Notes: a model not told the origin generated them from the sequence alone. Positions 24,355 through 33,448 are shown, counted from the first letter of the stretch. The stretch: DNA of 64,000 nucleotides from Candidatus Saccharibacteria bacterium 49-20 (GCA_001897295.1 MKSN01000001.1:124001-188000); one strand, 5' to 3'. Made by a program: numbers and translations.

Positions 24355-26084
24355 ATAGCCCGATAGCAACAATGAGAAAACGTCGTGAAGCCAGAGAATT
24401 AAAGGCCAAAGAGCTGAAGCTGGTATTCGGTGAACAGGATATGCTCGATGTGATGAGCTATGCCAGCTTAGAAGAAACGCCGGACTACATCAACTTAGAC
24501 GGCGTGTTCCTCCGGACACTCTACATCAACGGTTATCCGTTCGTGGCGAACTCTGGCTGGCTGGATAGTCTAATTAACTTCAACCACGATACCGACATCA
24601 GCTATCACGTGACGGAAGTCAGCGCACTGCTGGCACTTCCGAAACTGCACCGCAAAATCACTGAGCTGGAAAGCACCAAGCGGGCGATGATCCGAGCCGG
24701 TAAGATTGTGGGATCGGAAGTCACTGACCCACTCGAATCGGCCATTGAACTACGCGACAAAATCCAGCGTGGGCAGGAAAAGTTGTTCCAGATGAGTATC
24801 TACGTCACGCTTCGAGCCGATAGTCTGGAAGAACTCAATAAGACGACCAAACTATTAGAAGCCACCTTGTCGGCGCGTCTGTTTTATAGCAAAGTCGCTC
24901 GTTACCAGCAGATTGAAGCCTTGCAAAGCATCCTCCCGCGAGCCGAAGACCAGTTAGCCCAGAAGCGAAACCTAGACAGTAGCTCGGCGGCACTGACCTT
25001 TCCGTTCATGAGTTCAGAACTCGTTCAAGAATCGGGCATCCTTTATGGAGTCAATAAGTCCAACAATTCACTGGTGATTTTGGATCGCTTCGGGCTGCCG
25101 AACGCCAACTCCATCACGTTTGCTCAGTCGGGATCTGGTAAGAGCTACACGACCAAAGTGGAGATACTCCGCCAGCTTATGCAGGGGACAAAAGTTATCG
25201 TCATTGACCCGGAACGTGAGTATAAACGCCTCACCGAATCGGTCAATGGCACCTACGTCAAACTCAGCGCCAAGAGCAAGCAGAAGATTAACCCGTTCGA
25301 CTTAGCGACGACATTTCACAATATCGACGACCTGTCCGAACACGTCCAAGACCTGACCGAAGTGATCAGCCTGATGGCCGAGGGGTTGAACTCTCGTGAG
25401 AAAGCAGCGGTGGACAAAGCGATTCTTAAAATCTACAAAAACGCCAAGAAAGAACAACCGCTTCTTGAAGACCTGTACGCCGAACTGAACAAACTCGGAC
25501 AGTTGAAACTCTGTGAACGGCTGGAAAAGTACATCTCAGGATCACTGGCGAGTGTCTTCAATAGCCAAACTAACATCGACCTCTCGAACCGTCTGGTGAT
25601 CTTCGACATCAAAGACCTGCCGGAATCGCTCCGTCAGATTATGATGCTCATCATCTCTAACTTTGTCCAGAATCAGGTCAAGGCCAAGCCGGAAAAGCGA
25701 CTACTGATTATCGACGAGGGCTGGTTACTGCTCGAACACGAGGAGTCAGCTCGCTTCGTAGCGGGACTAGTACGCCGCGCCCGTAAATACTACCTCGGCG
25801 TGTCCATCATCTCTCAGCAAGCCAACGACTTCCTGCACTCTGATTATGGCCGTGCCATCGCTTCGCAATCGGCACTCCGTATCTTAATGCGACAAGACAC
25901 CACGACGATTAAGAATGTGGCGAGTGAGTTCAACCTGTCTGAATATGAGGAGAGCTTCCTGCTGACCTGCGAACGGGGTGATGCCCTGATTATCGCCGAT
26001 CAGAATCACGTGGCGGTGAAGGTCGTCGCCAGTGAGAAAGAACATCCGCTCATTACCACCAATCCGACGGAGCTATACGGATGA
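24351..26084 (+). CDS. VirB4-type conjugation ATPase
   Basis: This 577-aa ATPase powers pilus assembly and substrate transfer. Walker A 'SGSGKSYTTK' is near residue 260, Walker B 'LLIIDEGWLLLEHEE' near 450, and 'SIISQQANDFL' follows. The N-terminal part contains 'EELNKTTKLLEATLSARLF', normal for VirB4/TraC. ATGA overlaps on both sides couple it to its neighbours. Confidence 0.88.
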   Translation: MNSPIATMRKRREARELKAKELKLVFGEQDMLDVMSYASLEETPDYINLDGVFLRTLYINGYPFVANSGWLDSLINFNHDTDISYHVTEVSALLALPKLHRKITELESTKRAMIRAGKIVGSEVTDPLESAIELRDKIQRGQEKLFQMSIYVTLRADSLEELNKTTKLLEATLSARLFYSKVARYQQIEALQSILPRAEDQLAQKRNLDSSSAALTFPFMSSELVQESGILYGVNKSNNSLVILDRFGLPNANSITFAQSGSGKSYTTKVEILRQLMQGTKVIVIDPEREYKRLTESVNGTYVKLSAKSKQKINPFDLATTFHNIDDLSEHVQDLTEVISLMAEGLNSREKAAVDKAILKIYKNAKKEQPLLEDLYAELNKLGQLKLCERLEKYISGSLASVFNSQTNIDLSNRLVIFDIKDLPESLRQIMMLIISNFVQNQVKAKPEKRLLIIDEGWLLLEHEESARFVAGLVRRARKYYLGVSIISQQANDFLHSDYGRAIASQSALRILMRQDTTTIKNVASEFNLSEYEESFLLTCERGDALIIADQNHVAVKVVASEKEHPLITTNPTELYG

Positions 26085-26635
26085 ACCCGGCAATCATCGC
26101 GTCACTATTTTTTAGCGGAAACCTCCGCAAGTACGCTTTGATTGCCTTATGTGTTCTCGTGTTTGTATTGTCGATGCCAGTGGTAGCAGTCTTTGCGATG
26201 GGCAGGGATGTGACGACCTACCTCTCTCAACAACCGAGTGCCGAATCCGCTGAGGAGCAAGGCTTCTACATGGGGCCGGACGTTCCGGGCAATACCTACG
26301 CATGGGGTAACTGTACATGGTGGTCATACGCTATGCGCTTTTGGGCAGACGATCCGATTCCGACGAGTTGGGGCAACGCTAATACGTGGGACGACTACGC
26401 AAGGCGCGATGGATACCTCGTTGATCACACACCAAGCATCGGGGCTATCTTCCAGACTGACGGCGGCAGTGAACTCGGTCACGTGGCCTACGTGAGCTTT
26501 GTTGACCCTCTTTCTGGACAATGGACGATATCAGAGATGAACGCTCCGCATATCAATGTAGTATCCACTCGAACATTTGCCGCATCCTCGGCGGCTTCCT
26601 ATAACTTCATCCACGATAAGATCGGAGAACTCTAA
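26081..26635 (+). CDS. CHAP-domain peptidoglycan hydrolase of the T4SS
   Basis: A 184-aa protein with an N-terminal membrane anchor (about 16-40) and a CHAP domain: catalytic Cys in 'GNCTWWSYAMR' (about 77) and His in 'ELGHVAYVSFV' (about 132). Such enzymes take the place of VirB1 in Gram-positive type conjugation systems and open the wall for the channel. It overlaps VirB4 by 4 nt and the next gene by 1 nt. Confidence 0.82.
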   Translation: MNPAIIASLFFSGNLRKYALIALCVLVFVLSMPVVAVFAMGRDVTTYLSQQPSAESAEEQGFYMGPDVPGNTYAWGNCTWWSYAMRFWADDPIPTSWGNANTWDDYARRDGYLVDHTPSIGAIFQTDGGSELGHVAYVSFVDPLSGQWTISEMNAPHINVVSTRTFAASSAASYNFIHDKIGEL

Positions 26636-29124
26636 TGATAACCGAACATATCAACCGCCGTTACTACCAAAAGAGGGATATGGTTTGGCTAGAAGTCACG
26701 CCACCGGCTACCGTGTCGAAAACTCCCGAAGCCACCGAACAGCTTTTCTCGGTGATTCACGGAATGTACGCCACGAGGAAGCTTCGCGACAAGTTGATGG
26801 ATCGCTCACCGGTATTTAGCTTTGAAATCACCTCGACCAAGAAAGACGGTATCCGCTACTTGATTCAAGTAGAACGAGAACGTGCCGACGCATTGCAAAA
26901 GGCGGTCAGCGCCTACATTCCTGATGCCAAAGTAAAAGAGATAGACGCGCCGAGTGGCTCGTATAGCAAGGTCTTGGAGTTCAAGGAGCAGGGTCACTAT
27001 GTCTTGCCATTAACATTGACCTCCGCGTTTGCCCAGCATGACCCGCTCTCTTATGTGACCAGTGCTATGACCAAACTTGGTGATGATGAACGGGTCACGC
27101 TTCAGTTAGTCATTGCTCCGATCAAACTGCGGGAGGCCGGCAAATTATCCCGAAAGATTCTGCGGAATGAGGACGTTCTATCGTCACTCAATTCCAGTCC
27201 GCTCGATTTCCTCCAAAAAATCAGCGACGTGATGAACGGGGCGATGTGGGGAGCCGTCGATCTGACCAATGAGGTCTATCACGGCACGGTGTCCGGTGAC
27301 TACTACACACAAACCTCTGGTAAGCAGGATACGTTCAAAGACCAAGTAACCAAACGCCAGCGTCCGGCGAGAACGCTGAGTGCCTTTGAATTGGAGTTGA
27401 TGGAATCCATGCACAAGAAAGTCACCCAGCCGCACTTCCAAGTGTCGTTTAGAATTATGGCGAGCGGCGAGAATGCCAAAGAAAATATCCAGTCTCTCCG
27501 AACGGCGCTGGATGGCTATAGTGTGCCTTTGTACCAGTCTTTGAGGAGCAAGGTGAGGATGCCACTTCTGCAACAGCACCGCCAGAAACTGGCTGAAAAG
27601 CGACTACCAAATCTTTATAGGCGAGGCTCTTTGATACTATCTGCCGCCGAAGTAGCCGGACTCTACCACTTTCCGTCAAGCCGAATCAGTCGGACGGATA
27701 ACCTGATTACCTCGCTCTCTCGGACATTACCGGCTCCGATTTCGTTGAAGCAAAACGCCAAACTTGATGTTGTACTGGGTGAGAATATCCACCACGATGT
27801 TGTGACGACTGTCGGACTGACCGAAGCGGAACGTTGGCGACACCTCTATATCATTGGAGGAACGGGAAATGGTAAAACAACCATGCTTCAATATCAAATC
27901 GTGCAGGATATGGAAGCGGGTCGGGGAGTAGCGGTCATTGATCCCCACGGCGACATGGCGGAAACCTTACTTAGCTATGTGCCGGAAGACCGCATTAAAG
28001 ATGTCGTCTATTTCAATCCGGACGACCTAGAGTATCCAATCGGGTTGAACCTCCTAGAACTCACAGAGGGGCTAGAGGGAAATGAATTGCTCCGAGAAAA
28101 GGATATCATTACAGAATCGGTTATATCGGTATTTCGGAAAATCTTCTCAGAGGAAGATACGGGCGGACACCGTATTGAGTATGTCCTCCGTAACGCCGTG
28201 CAGACCGCTCTCACTGTGGAAGATGCCACGTTATTCACCGTCTTTGACCTCTTAAATGACGCAAAGTATCGCAAGAAAGTCCTGAAAGACTTGGAGGATA
28301 AGAACCTCATCAATTTCTGGAAGAATGAGCTAGGCAAAGCTGGAGAAATGCAGAAAGTGAAGATGGCGGCCGGTATCACGGCCAAGATTGGTCGTTTCCT
28401 GTTCTCAGCATCGGCTCGGCAGATTCTTGAACAGCCAAAGTCCACGATTGATTTTGATAACATCATCAATAATGGCAAGATTCTGATATGCAATTTCTCC
28501 AAAGGCTTAATCGGAGAGGACACTTCCGAGCTATTCGGCATCACCGTCCTTGCCAAACTCCAGCTCGCTTCACTCCGTCGCGCTCGCATTAAGCAGAGTG
28601 AGCGTCGTCCGTTCTATCTGTACGTGGACGAGTTTCAGAACTTTGCTACCGCCTCCTTTGTCCAGATGCTTTCAGAAGCTCGAAAGTATAAGATGTTCAT
28701 GATTATGGCTGAACAGTCTACTTCTCAGCAAAAGGATCAGCAGATGGTAAGTATCATTCTTGCTAACGTGGGTACGGTGATTTGTTTTAGAACTGGTAAT
28801 CCGCAGGATGAACAGGCTTTGTTGCCACTGTTTAGCCCATACATCGAACAAGGGGAAATTGCCAACCTGCCAGCCTTTAATTTCTACGCCAAACTTTCGG
28901 CTATATTACCGCAAGAACCACTATCTGGCCAGACGTTGCTTCTTGAACGAGAGGGGAGTGAGGCGATATTGGAGGAGGTCGTCAAACTCTCACGTAGCCT
29001 GTTTGCTCACAAGAAAGAGGAGCCGGAAAAGGAAGAATCCAGGCCCGAAACAAAGGCTAAGAAAAAGACCCCTGAGCCAAAAGTGGCAACAGGAGGTCTT
29101 GATATCGAGGCGACGAGAGGCTAG
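26635..29124 (+). CDS. VirD4-like coupling ATPase
   Basis: An 829-aa protein. The first about 330 residues form a domain typical of this CPR/Gram-positive lineage; the ATPase follows, with Walker A 'GGTGNGKTTML' (about 407) and Walker B 'LYVDEFQNFAT' (about 661). 'AEQSTSQQ' and a TraM-recognition-like C-terminus are also present. The acidic/basic tail 'KKEEPEKEESRPETKAKKK' is disordered. Coupling proteins deliver the relaxosome or protein substrates to the channel. No N-terminal membrane helix is evident, unlike classical VirD4. Confidence 0.8.
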   Translation: MITEHINRRYYQKRDMVWLEVTPPATVSKTPEATEQLFSVIHGMYATRKLRDKLMDRSPVFSFEITSTKKDGIRYLIQVERERADALQKAVSAYIPDAKVKEIDAPSGSYSKVLEFKEQGHYVLPLTLTSAFAQHDPLSYVTSAMTKLGDDERVTLQLVIAPIKLREAGKLSRKILRNEDVLSSLNSSPLDFLQKISDVMNGAMWGAVDLTNEVYHGTVSGDYYTQTSGKQDTFKDQVTKRQRPARTLSAFELELMESMHKKVTQPHFQVSFRIMASGENAKENIQSLRTALDGYSVPLYQSLRSKVRMPLLQQHRQKLAEKRLPNLYRRGSLILSAAEVAGLYHFPSSRISRTDNLITSLSRTLPAPISLKQNAKLDVVLGENIHHDVVTTVGLTEAERWRHLYIIGGTGNGKTTMLQYQIVQDMEAGRGVAVIDPHGDMAETLLSYVPEDRIKDVVYFNPDDLEYPIGLNLLELTEGLEGNELLREKDIITESVISVFRKIFSEEDTGGHRIEYVLRNAVQTALTVEDATLFTVFDLLNDAKYRKKVLKDLEDKNLINFWKNELGKAGEMQKVKMAAGITAKIGRFLFSASARQILEQPKSTIDFDNIINNGKILICNFSKGLIGEDTSELFGITVLAKLQLASLRRARIKQSERRPFYLYVDEFQNFATASFVQMLSEARKYKMFMIMAEQSTSQQKDQQMVSIILANVGTVICFRTGNPQDEQALLPLFSPYIEQGEIANLPAFNFYAKLSAILPQEPLSGQTLLLEREGSEAILEEVVKLSRSLFAHKKEEPEKEESRPETKAKKKTPEPKVATGGLDIEATRG

Positions 29125-29336
29125 TTCTTTTTGTAATCTGACGAGAACTCGTTGTAGAGTTCCTGCATCTCTTCATCGCTCAGAACGTGTCCGGCGGCGT
29201 GAACTTTTGCCTGAAGCCTTTCAAGGTAGGCGATTGCATCTTCTGGTGTAGCGTCCTCGTAGCCAAGAGTCTTAAGATAATTGATGGTTTTATCAATATC
29301 TGCTTCTGTCATTTCGTATTCTTCGTACTGTGTCAT
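29121..29336 (-). CDS. Small hypothetical protein
   Basis: 71 aa (MTQYEEYEMTEADIDKTINYLKTL...), acidic and helical, with AGGAG before the ATG at 29336. Its stop overlaps the end of the coupling-ATPase gene tail to tail. It is downstream of the phospholipase D-like gene on the same strand. No family recognised. Confidence 0.55.
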   Translation of the reverse strand: MTQYEEYEMTEADIDKTINYLKTLGYEDATPEDAIAYLERLQAKVHAAGHVLSDEEMQELYNEFSSDYKKN

Positions 29337-29346
29337 AATCAAGCTC

Positions 29347-29784
29347 CTATATGTATCGGTCGATTGCGATAAACTTGCGAAGATCTTTGGCGATCACTTT
29401 CGATACCGTTTTTCTCATTATCTCACAACTGTCGCTGAAAGAAAGGATGTTGAGACTTCCCTCATAAATAGTCTTCCTGTCTATTATAGCGAGCTTTCGG
29501 TGAAGTCCGCTCGTATAAAGAACCTCAATGCCTAAATCCTGCATAGTAGCAACCGCATCAAGAGCCTGGCGATAGTAATCCCCATCATGTTCAATAGGGT
29601 CGCGGGTGTTTATGATTATCTTCACGTTACGACGACGCATTTTGGCGAAGACGGGTAGTAATGTCATCATGCGTCGTTCTGTTATGAATGGACTCTCTAT
29701 AATAACCTCGCTTCGTGCCGATCGTAACTCGTGAACGAGGCTCTTATAAAAGGTATCTTGGTTGTAGAGGCTACTTTTTAGCAT
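29347..29784 (-). CDS. Phospholipase D-like nuclease/phosphodiesterase at the right end of element A
   Basis: A 145-aa single PLD domain with one HKD motif ('HRKLAIIDRKTIYEGSLN') and the preceding strand 'EVIIESPFI'. Single-domain PLD proteins (Nuc-like) act as dimers on DNA or phosphodiesters. The ATG at 29784 follows GGAGG by 9 nt, the same layout as the truncated copy at 40232. The gene overlaps the end of the upstream frame, so in the excised circle it would be coupled to the recombinase. Confidence 0.75.
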   Translation of the reverse strand: MLKSSLYNQDTFYKSLVHELRSARSEVIIESPFITERRMMTLLPVFAKMRRRNVKIIINTRDPIEHDGDYYRQALDAVATMQDLGIEVLYTSGLHRKLAIIDRKTIYEGSLNILSFSDSCEIMRKTVSKVIAKDLRKFIAIDRYI

Positions 29785-30130
29785 TTTCATTATCCTCCGG
29801 TTCGACAATATGGACTTCTCCGTTATAATAGGTAAAGCCCAAGTCGATTAACTTGTTGTACATTGTCGTGATACTAGGTAGAACGCGGTGCCATTGAGAG
29901 TCGATGAGGCGCACCAATGAAGACGTTCCAGACAATACAAGCTTGAAAAGCTCGTTGACCTCTGGAACTTTTTCATTTTCTGGTGTTCTACAATCTATTT
30001 CTGCATAGCTTGGCATTTTGTCGAATAATACCCCAAAATAACGTGCTCGAAGTATCGGATTACAGTGGTCAATGAGCAATTCTTTGAGGTGATCCACAAA
30101 GTATTCAATATATTTCAAGATTGTTGGCAT
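29771..30130 (-). CDS. Chimeric recombinase C-terminal fragment spanning the element junction
   Basis: A 119-aa frame starting MPTILKYIEYFVDHL with AAGGAGG 8 nt upstream. Residues 1-72 are the C-terminal coiled region of a serine recombinase (compare 'HCNPIKKAQYFGVLFDE' in element A with 'HCNPILRARYFGVLFDK' here), the left end of element B. The frame then runs through the core TTGGTGCGC (Leu-Val-Arg) into the right end of element A ('LGFTYYNGEVHIVEPE'). The catalytic and DNA-binding domains are missing, so it cannot recombine by itself. It shows what the recombinase tail looks like across an attP-type junction. Confidence 0.65.
   Translation of the reverse strand: MPTILKYIEYFVDHLKELLIDHCNPILRARYFGVLFDKMPSYAEIDCRTPENEKVPEVNELFKLVLSGTSSLVRLIDSQWHRVLPSITTMYNKLIDLGFTYYNGEVHIVEPEDNENAKK
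29909..29916 (+). other. Middle attachment-site core between elements A and B
   Basis: GCGCACCA with left arm GTCGATGAG (shared with the right site at 40366, GTCGATGTG) and right arm AATGAA (shared with attL). It is therefore a junction of an element right end and an element left end, the composition expected of attP. Confidence 0.7.
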
Positions 30131-30204
30131 ATCGACGCCTCCTTGCTTTATCGAGAGGGCTTTCTGCCTCTCTGTTAGAGGGCGACGGGCTGCAACGAAC
30201 TGGT

Positions 30205-30278
30205 TCAAGGTGGAGCGCCCCTTGACGTTTACCAATGGGACGAACGACCTTGATGCGGTTCGTTCACCCGTATAATGA
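30205..30278 (+). promoter_or_regulatory. Promoter-operator module, copy 2
   Basis: TCAAGGT (30205-30211)/ACCTTGA (30247-30253) inverted repeat, -35 TTGATG (30250-30255), 15-bp spacer, -10 TATAAT (30271-30276). AGGGAGGAAG follows, as after copy 1. No plus-strand gene follows; 30279-30373 holds only a CATGCTG/CAGCATG inverted repeat. The cargo behind this promoter appears to be lost. Confidence 0.65.
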
Positions 30279-30373
30279 AGAGACAGAGGGAGGAAGCCTC
30301 TTACATGCTGCTATTTAGTTCCGTACAGCATGACAATAGGAGCAGTTTAGCGTCATGCTCAGGACGTCGTTAG

Positions 30374-30667
30374 CTAGTCGAGATTAGCTTTGATAATCTC
30401 TAACCAGTCAACTTGTTGAAAGGCGTGTTGTAGCAAGTCGCGCCACATACATGCCTCCTCAATCTCATCGTTTAGCTGCCACTCTAACCGCTCTTTGAGC
30501 CAATCAGCTTTATCAACTGCTGGACACTGCATACTCACAGCTTCCATTAGTACGCTATAGCTTGACGGTTCGCCTGAGAGCCACAAGTTTACCACCCACG
30601 TCTCTCGATTACTCCACCCGTTATACTCGGTGGCTACAGTTTGTGTTGCTTCAGCTACGCTAGTCAT
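30374..30667 (-). CDS. DUF7249-like accessory protein
   Basis: A 97-aa protein with 'YNGWSNRETWVVNLWLSGE', a motif shared by a family of small plasmid and phage proteins (DUF7249-like) of unknown function. ATG at 30667 is chosen because AAAGGAGG lies 5-6 nt before it. It is read away from promoter module 3, exactly as the DUF3768 gene is read away from module 1. Confidence 0.65.
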   Translation of the reverse strand: MTSVAEATQTVATEYNGWSNRETWVVNLWLSGEPSSYSVLMEAVSMQCPAVDKADWLKERLEWQLNDEIEEACMWRDLLQHAFQQVDWLEIIKANLD

Positions 30668-30725
30668 GACTTCCTCCTTTACTTTACGTAACGGAGTTAC
30701 CTGACGGGGCCGCATGGCAAAGGTG

Positions 30726-30797
30726 TCAAGGTGGAGCGCTCCTGACGTTTACCAGTGAACGAACGACCTTGATACGTTTGCTCGACCCGTATACTTG
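30726..30797 (+). promoter_or_regulatory. Promoter-operator module, copy 3
   Basis: TCAAGGT (30726-30732)/ACCTTGA (30766-30772), -35 TTGATA (30769-30774), 15-bp spacer, -10 TATACT (30790-30795). It stands 74 bp before the AAA_13 gene and is its likely promoter. Confidence 0.7.
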
Positions 30798-30870
30798 AAC
30801 AGTACGTGAAGTAAAGAATCTTAATACTTACGGTAGCCATTACAACGGCTGAACGGTAAAATTAGATCTG

Positions 30871-33012
30871 ATGACGCCAGTTGAAAAAGTAACAGATTTT
30901 ACACTCAAATCATTTACAGGCTACACCGGACCGAGCTGCTTATTTGGGCGCTCCAATATATTCTTCGCGCCCAACGGGAACGGTAAAAGCTCTCTTGCGC
31001 TTGGTCTGCGTACTGAATACTTGAAAACGCACGATGAAGCCAATCTCCGCATCTACAACAAACACTTCGTATCAGAGCAGCTACTATTACAGGACGGCGG
31101 CGGAATCAAAGGCGTAAAGGCTGACTTCGGTAAGGTTGACGTTGATCTAGAGAAGCGTATCCAAGAACAGTCAGACCTGAGTGATAAAGCACAAGCAGAA
31201 ATAGACACTCTGACGGAAGAAAATGAGAAGCTGATTGCAGCCACGACAACGACGCTTGATGATATCTTTAAGCGACGAAAAGGTAAGGCCAGTATCGCCA
31301 AGAAGCCTATCAAAGAGGGTATTCATGAAAAGGTGGTGCAGCTTTGGACTGACGACTATACCAACGCCGTTAAACAGTTCCCCGACGAGAAGTACGATGA
31401 AATTGATGGCGAAAAAGATTTTAAGAGTACTCTCGATCTTATCAATAGTCTCTCATTAAGCCGCTCGCCGGAAATAGCCGAAGCCGACTTTGAGGAACTT
31501 GGCCGCATTACCGCTAAAACCTACTCAACCATAGAAATACCGAGTGCGGATATTGTTAGCTGGCTAGAAACCGGTCTTGAGCTTCATAGCGGCAAGGATC
31601 ACTGTGAATACTGTAAAAGCCCGCTTGATACGAAAGAAGTGGCGCAGCGTATTCAAGCGTACCTTGACGACGAAAGAAGTGTTGACCGTAAAATACTTGA
31701 GAAGATACAGAATAGTCTCCGACTCATCTACAAGAACATCAATGGTATTACAGATGCCAGTGAGACTGTTGCTGTGACCCTTGAGCAAGATGAGTCCGTT
31801 AAACAATCTTTGGCCGCTCTCGCTACCAGTAAGCTAGCCATAGAAGACGCCGGTAAAGTTATAGCGGATAAGATTGAGGCAATGTCCGAAAAAGCCAGCA
31901 TAGACGTGGACAGTCTCAAAAATACACTCGACACGGCGCAAGAGCATATTCAAGCACTCCTTGATGTTCGTGAGAAACTCAAGAGCTTATATGAAGACAA
32001 GATTAACCGGCTAGAGATTCTTGTTAAGGGTGCAATCGGTTTTGAGGTGAAGAATAGCCAGCTTGTTAGTGATAACACGGAGGTCTACACGGAGAATAAT
32101 AAAAAGATTGCTGAACTCAAGAAAGATATTCGTACAAGAACGGAGGCAATTCGCAAGCTTAGAGATAGCAAATCTGACCTGTCTGATTTTGCTGAGTATC
32201 TGAATCAGATATTTGAAGAAATTGGAATCGGCTTCAAGTTAGTATTGTCGGGAAAAGCGTACGCGTTGCAGCACTCTATTTTGAATGTTGATCTCAATAT
32301 TGACGATATAAGCGAGGGCGAGCGCAATCTTCTGGCACTGGTGTATTTCTACTACGAGATGCTCGGCAGTGATAAGAAGAACCTCAAGGATAACCTTGAG
32401 ATAGTTATTATTGATGATCCGGCAACAAGTATGGACGATGAGAATAGGTTTTTTATCCTTGAGTTAGTAAAGAGCATCATTGATAACCGGAATTTTCAGT
32501 CGTTCGTGCTTACTCACTCATGGCGCGACTACTGTGACCTGTGCTATGGAAAGTACGAAGAAGCTAACGTCAAAAAGTTTGAAATTACTAAGGTGAGCGG
32601 CCGGAGTGATATTGAGCTTTCGCGCAGCATCACGATGCCTTACAGGAAGTTGTACAAAGAAATTTATGAATTCTCGCAGAAATCGGCAGATCAACTAACT
32701 CCTGATGAAGCGCTGCATATGCCCAATACTATGCGCCGCGTACTTGAGGAGTACATACGCTTTAACTTCGGGATAGCACTTGCAACACAAAGCAGCTATA
32801 ACGAGATTGCAGTTGCCCTATTTGAAACTGACGTAATCAACATTAGTGCCAATAATGAAGCTAAGCTCAAGAAACTACTTTCCGTTTGTAATGTTCTTTC
32901 GCACGGTACGCCACCTACGAGAAGTATCAGTGAAATTCATACTAGCTCTCGTTTTCTCATGAACCGCATTAAGGATATAAACACCTACCATCACAATGAA
33001 ATGAAGCAATAA
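30871..33012 (+). CDS. AAA_13/RloC-like ATPase with zinc-hook motif, putative defence protein
   Basis: A 713-aa SMC/Rad50-like ABC ATPase. Walker A 'APNGNGKSSLA' lies at about residue 33, long coiled coils follow with 'DHCEYCKSPL' (CxxC, about 245) at the turn, like a zinc hook, then signature 'ISEGERNLLAL' (about 480) and Walker B 'IVIIDDPATSMDD' (about 510). The C-terminal helical region has 'NTMRRVLEEYIRF' and 'CNVLSHGTPP'. This resembles AAA_13 proteins such as RloC and PrrC, which cut tRNA when a restriction system is breached. I do not see a proven anticodon-nuclease motif or a partner restriction system, so the effector activity is uncertain. Confidence 0.7.
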   Translation: MTPVEKVTDFTLKSFTGYTGPSCLFGRSNIFFAPNGNGKSSLALGLRTEYLKTHDEANLRIYNKHFVSEQLLLQDGGGIKGVKADFGKVDVDLEKRIQEQSDLSDKAQAEIDTLTEENEKLIAATTTTLDDIFKRRKGKASIAKKPIKEGIHEKVVQLWTDDYTNAVKQFPDEKYDEIDGEKDFKSTLDLINSLSLSRSPEIAEADFEELGRITAKTYSTIEIPSADIVSWLETGLELHSGKDHCEYCKSPLDTKEVAQRIQAYLDDERSVDRKILEKIQNSLRLIYKNINGITDASETVAVTLEQDESVKQSLAALATSKLAIEDAGKVIADKIEAMSEKASIDVDSLKNTLDTAQEHIQALLDVREKLKSLYEDKINRLEILVKGAIGFEVKNSQLVSDNTEVYTENNKKIAELKKDIRTRTEAIRKLRDSKSDLSDFAEYLNQIFEEIGIGFKLVLSGKAYALQHSILNVDLNIDDISEGERNLLALVYFYYEMLGSDKKNLKDNLEIVIIDDPATSMDDENRFFILELVKSIIDNRNFQSFVLTHSWRDYCDLCYGKYEEANVKKFEITKVSGRSDIELSRSITMPYRKLYKEIYEFSQKSADQLTPDEALHMPNTMRRVLEEYIRFNFGIALATQSSYNEIAVALFETDVINISANNEAKLKKLLSVCNVLSHGTPPTRSISEIHTSSRFLMNRIKDINTYHHNEMKQ

Positions 33013-33128
33013 GTGCTTTTACACGTAACCCCGTAAACGGCTTTAGCCGTTTGGGGGTTGGCTGTTTTTCTGAAAGAAAAATAGCTTTGCAGCTCTGGCA
33101 GGCTGTAGAGCTTTTGCATAATACATAG

Positions 33129-33157
33129 TTGAAATATACCCCAGAGGGGTATATTAT
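33129..33157 (+). promoter_or_regulatory. CsoR-type operator inside the copper-operon promoter
   Basis: The perfect palindrome ATATACCCC-AGA-GGGGTATAT (33134-33154) fits the CsoR consensus. It fills the 17-bp spacer between TTGAAA (33129-33134) and TATTAT (33152-33157). CsoR on this site would block RNA polymerase until copper binds. The ATG follows the -10 box by 6 nt. Confidence 0.85.
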
Positions 33158-33163
33158 AGACGT

Positions 33164-33448
33164 ATGATAGCCGAGATTAAGAAGCAAGCAATAAATCGTT
33201 CACACAGGATTGAGGGTCAATTCAAAGCGCTCGAAAGGGCTATAGACAACGAGGTGTACTGTATGGACATCTTGACGCAAAGCCTCGCAATTCAGAAATC
33301 ACTTGCTTCGCTCAACAAACTCATTCTAGAAAACCATTTGCGTACTCACATGGCTCACTCGCTGGGATTACACGACCCTACCGAACAAGATAAAGCTATT
33401 GAAGAAATGCTTAAACTATACGAACTAAATAACATTCGGGGTAAATAA
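33164..33448 (+). CDS. csoR: CsoR/RcnR-family metal-sensing repressor
   Basis: A 94-aa all-helical repressor with 'HRIEGQFKALERAI', 'VYCMDILTQSLAIQKSL' and 'LENHLRTHMAHSL'. Copper-binding CsoR uses Cys-His-Cys; here the Cys (32) and first His are present, but the position four residues after that His is His, not Cys, as in Ni/Co-sensing RcnR. The N-terminal His of RcnR is absent. Context (CopB-type ATPase, CsoR-like operator) still favours copper. It is directly followed by the ATPase gene. Confidence 0.85.
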   Translation: MIAEIKKQAINRSHRIEGQFKALERAIDNEVYCMDILTQSLAIQKSLASLNKLILENHLRTHMAHSLGLHDPTEQDKAIEEMLKLYELNNIRGK

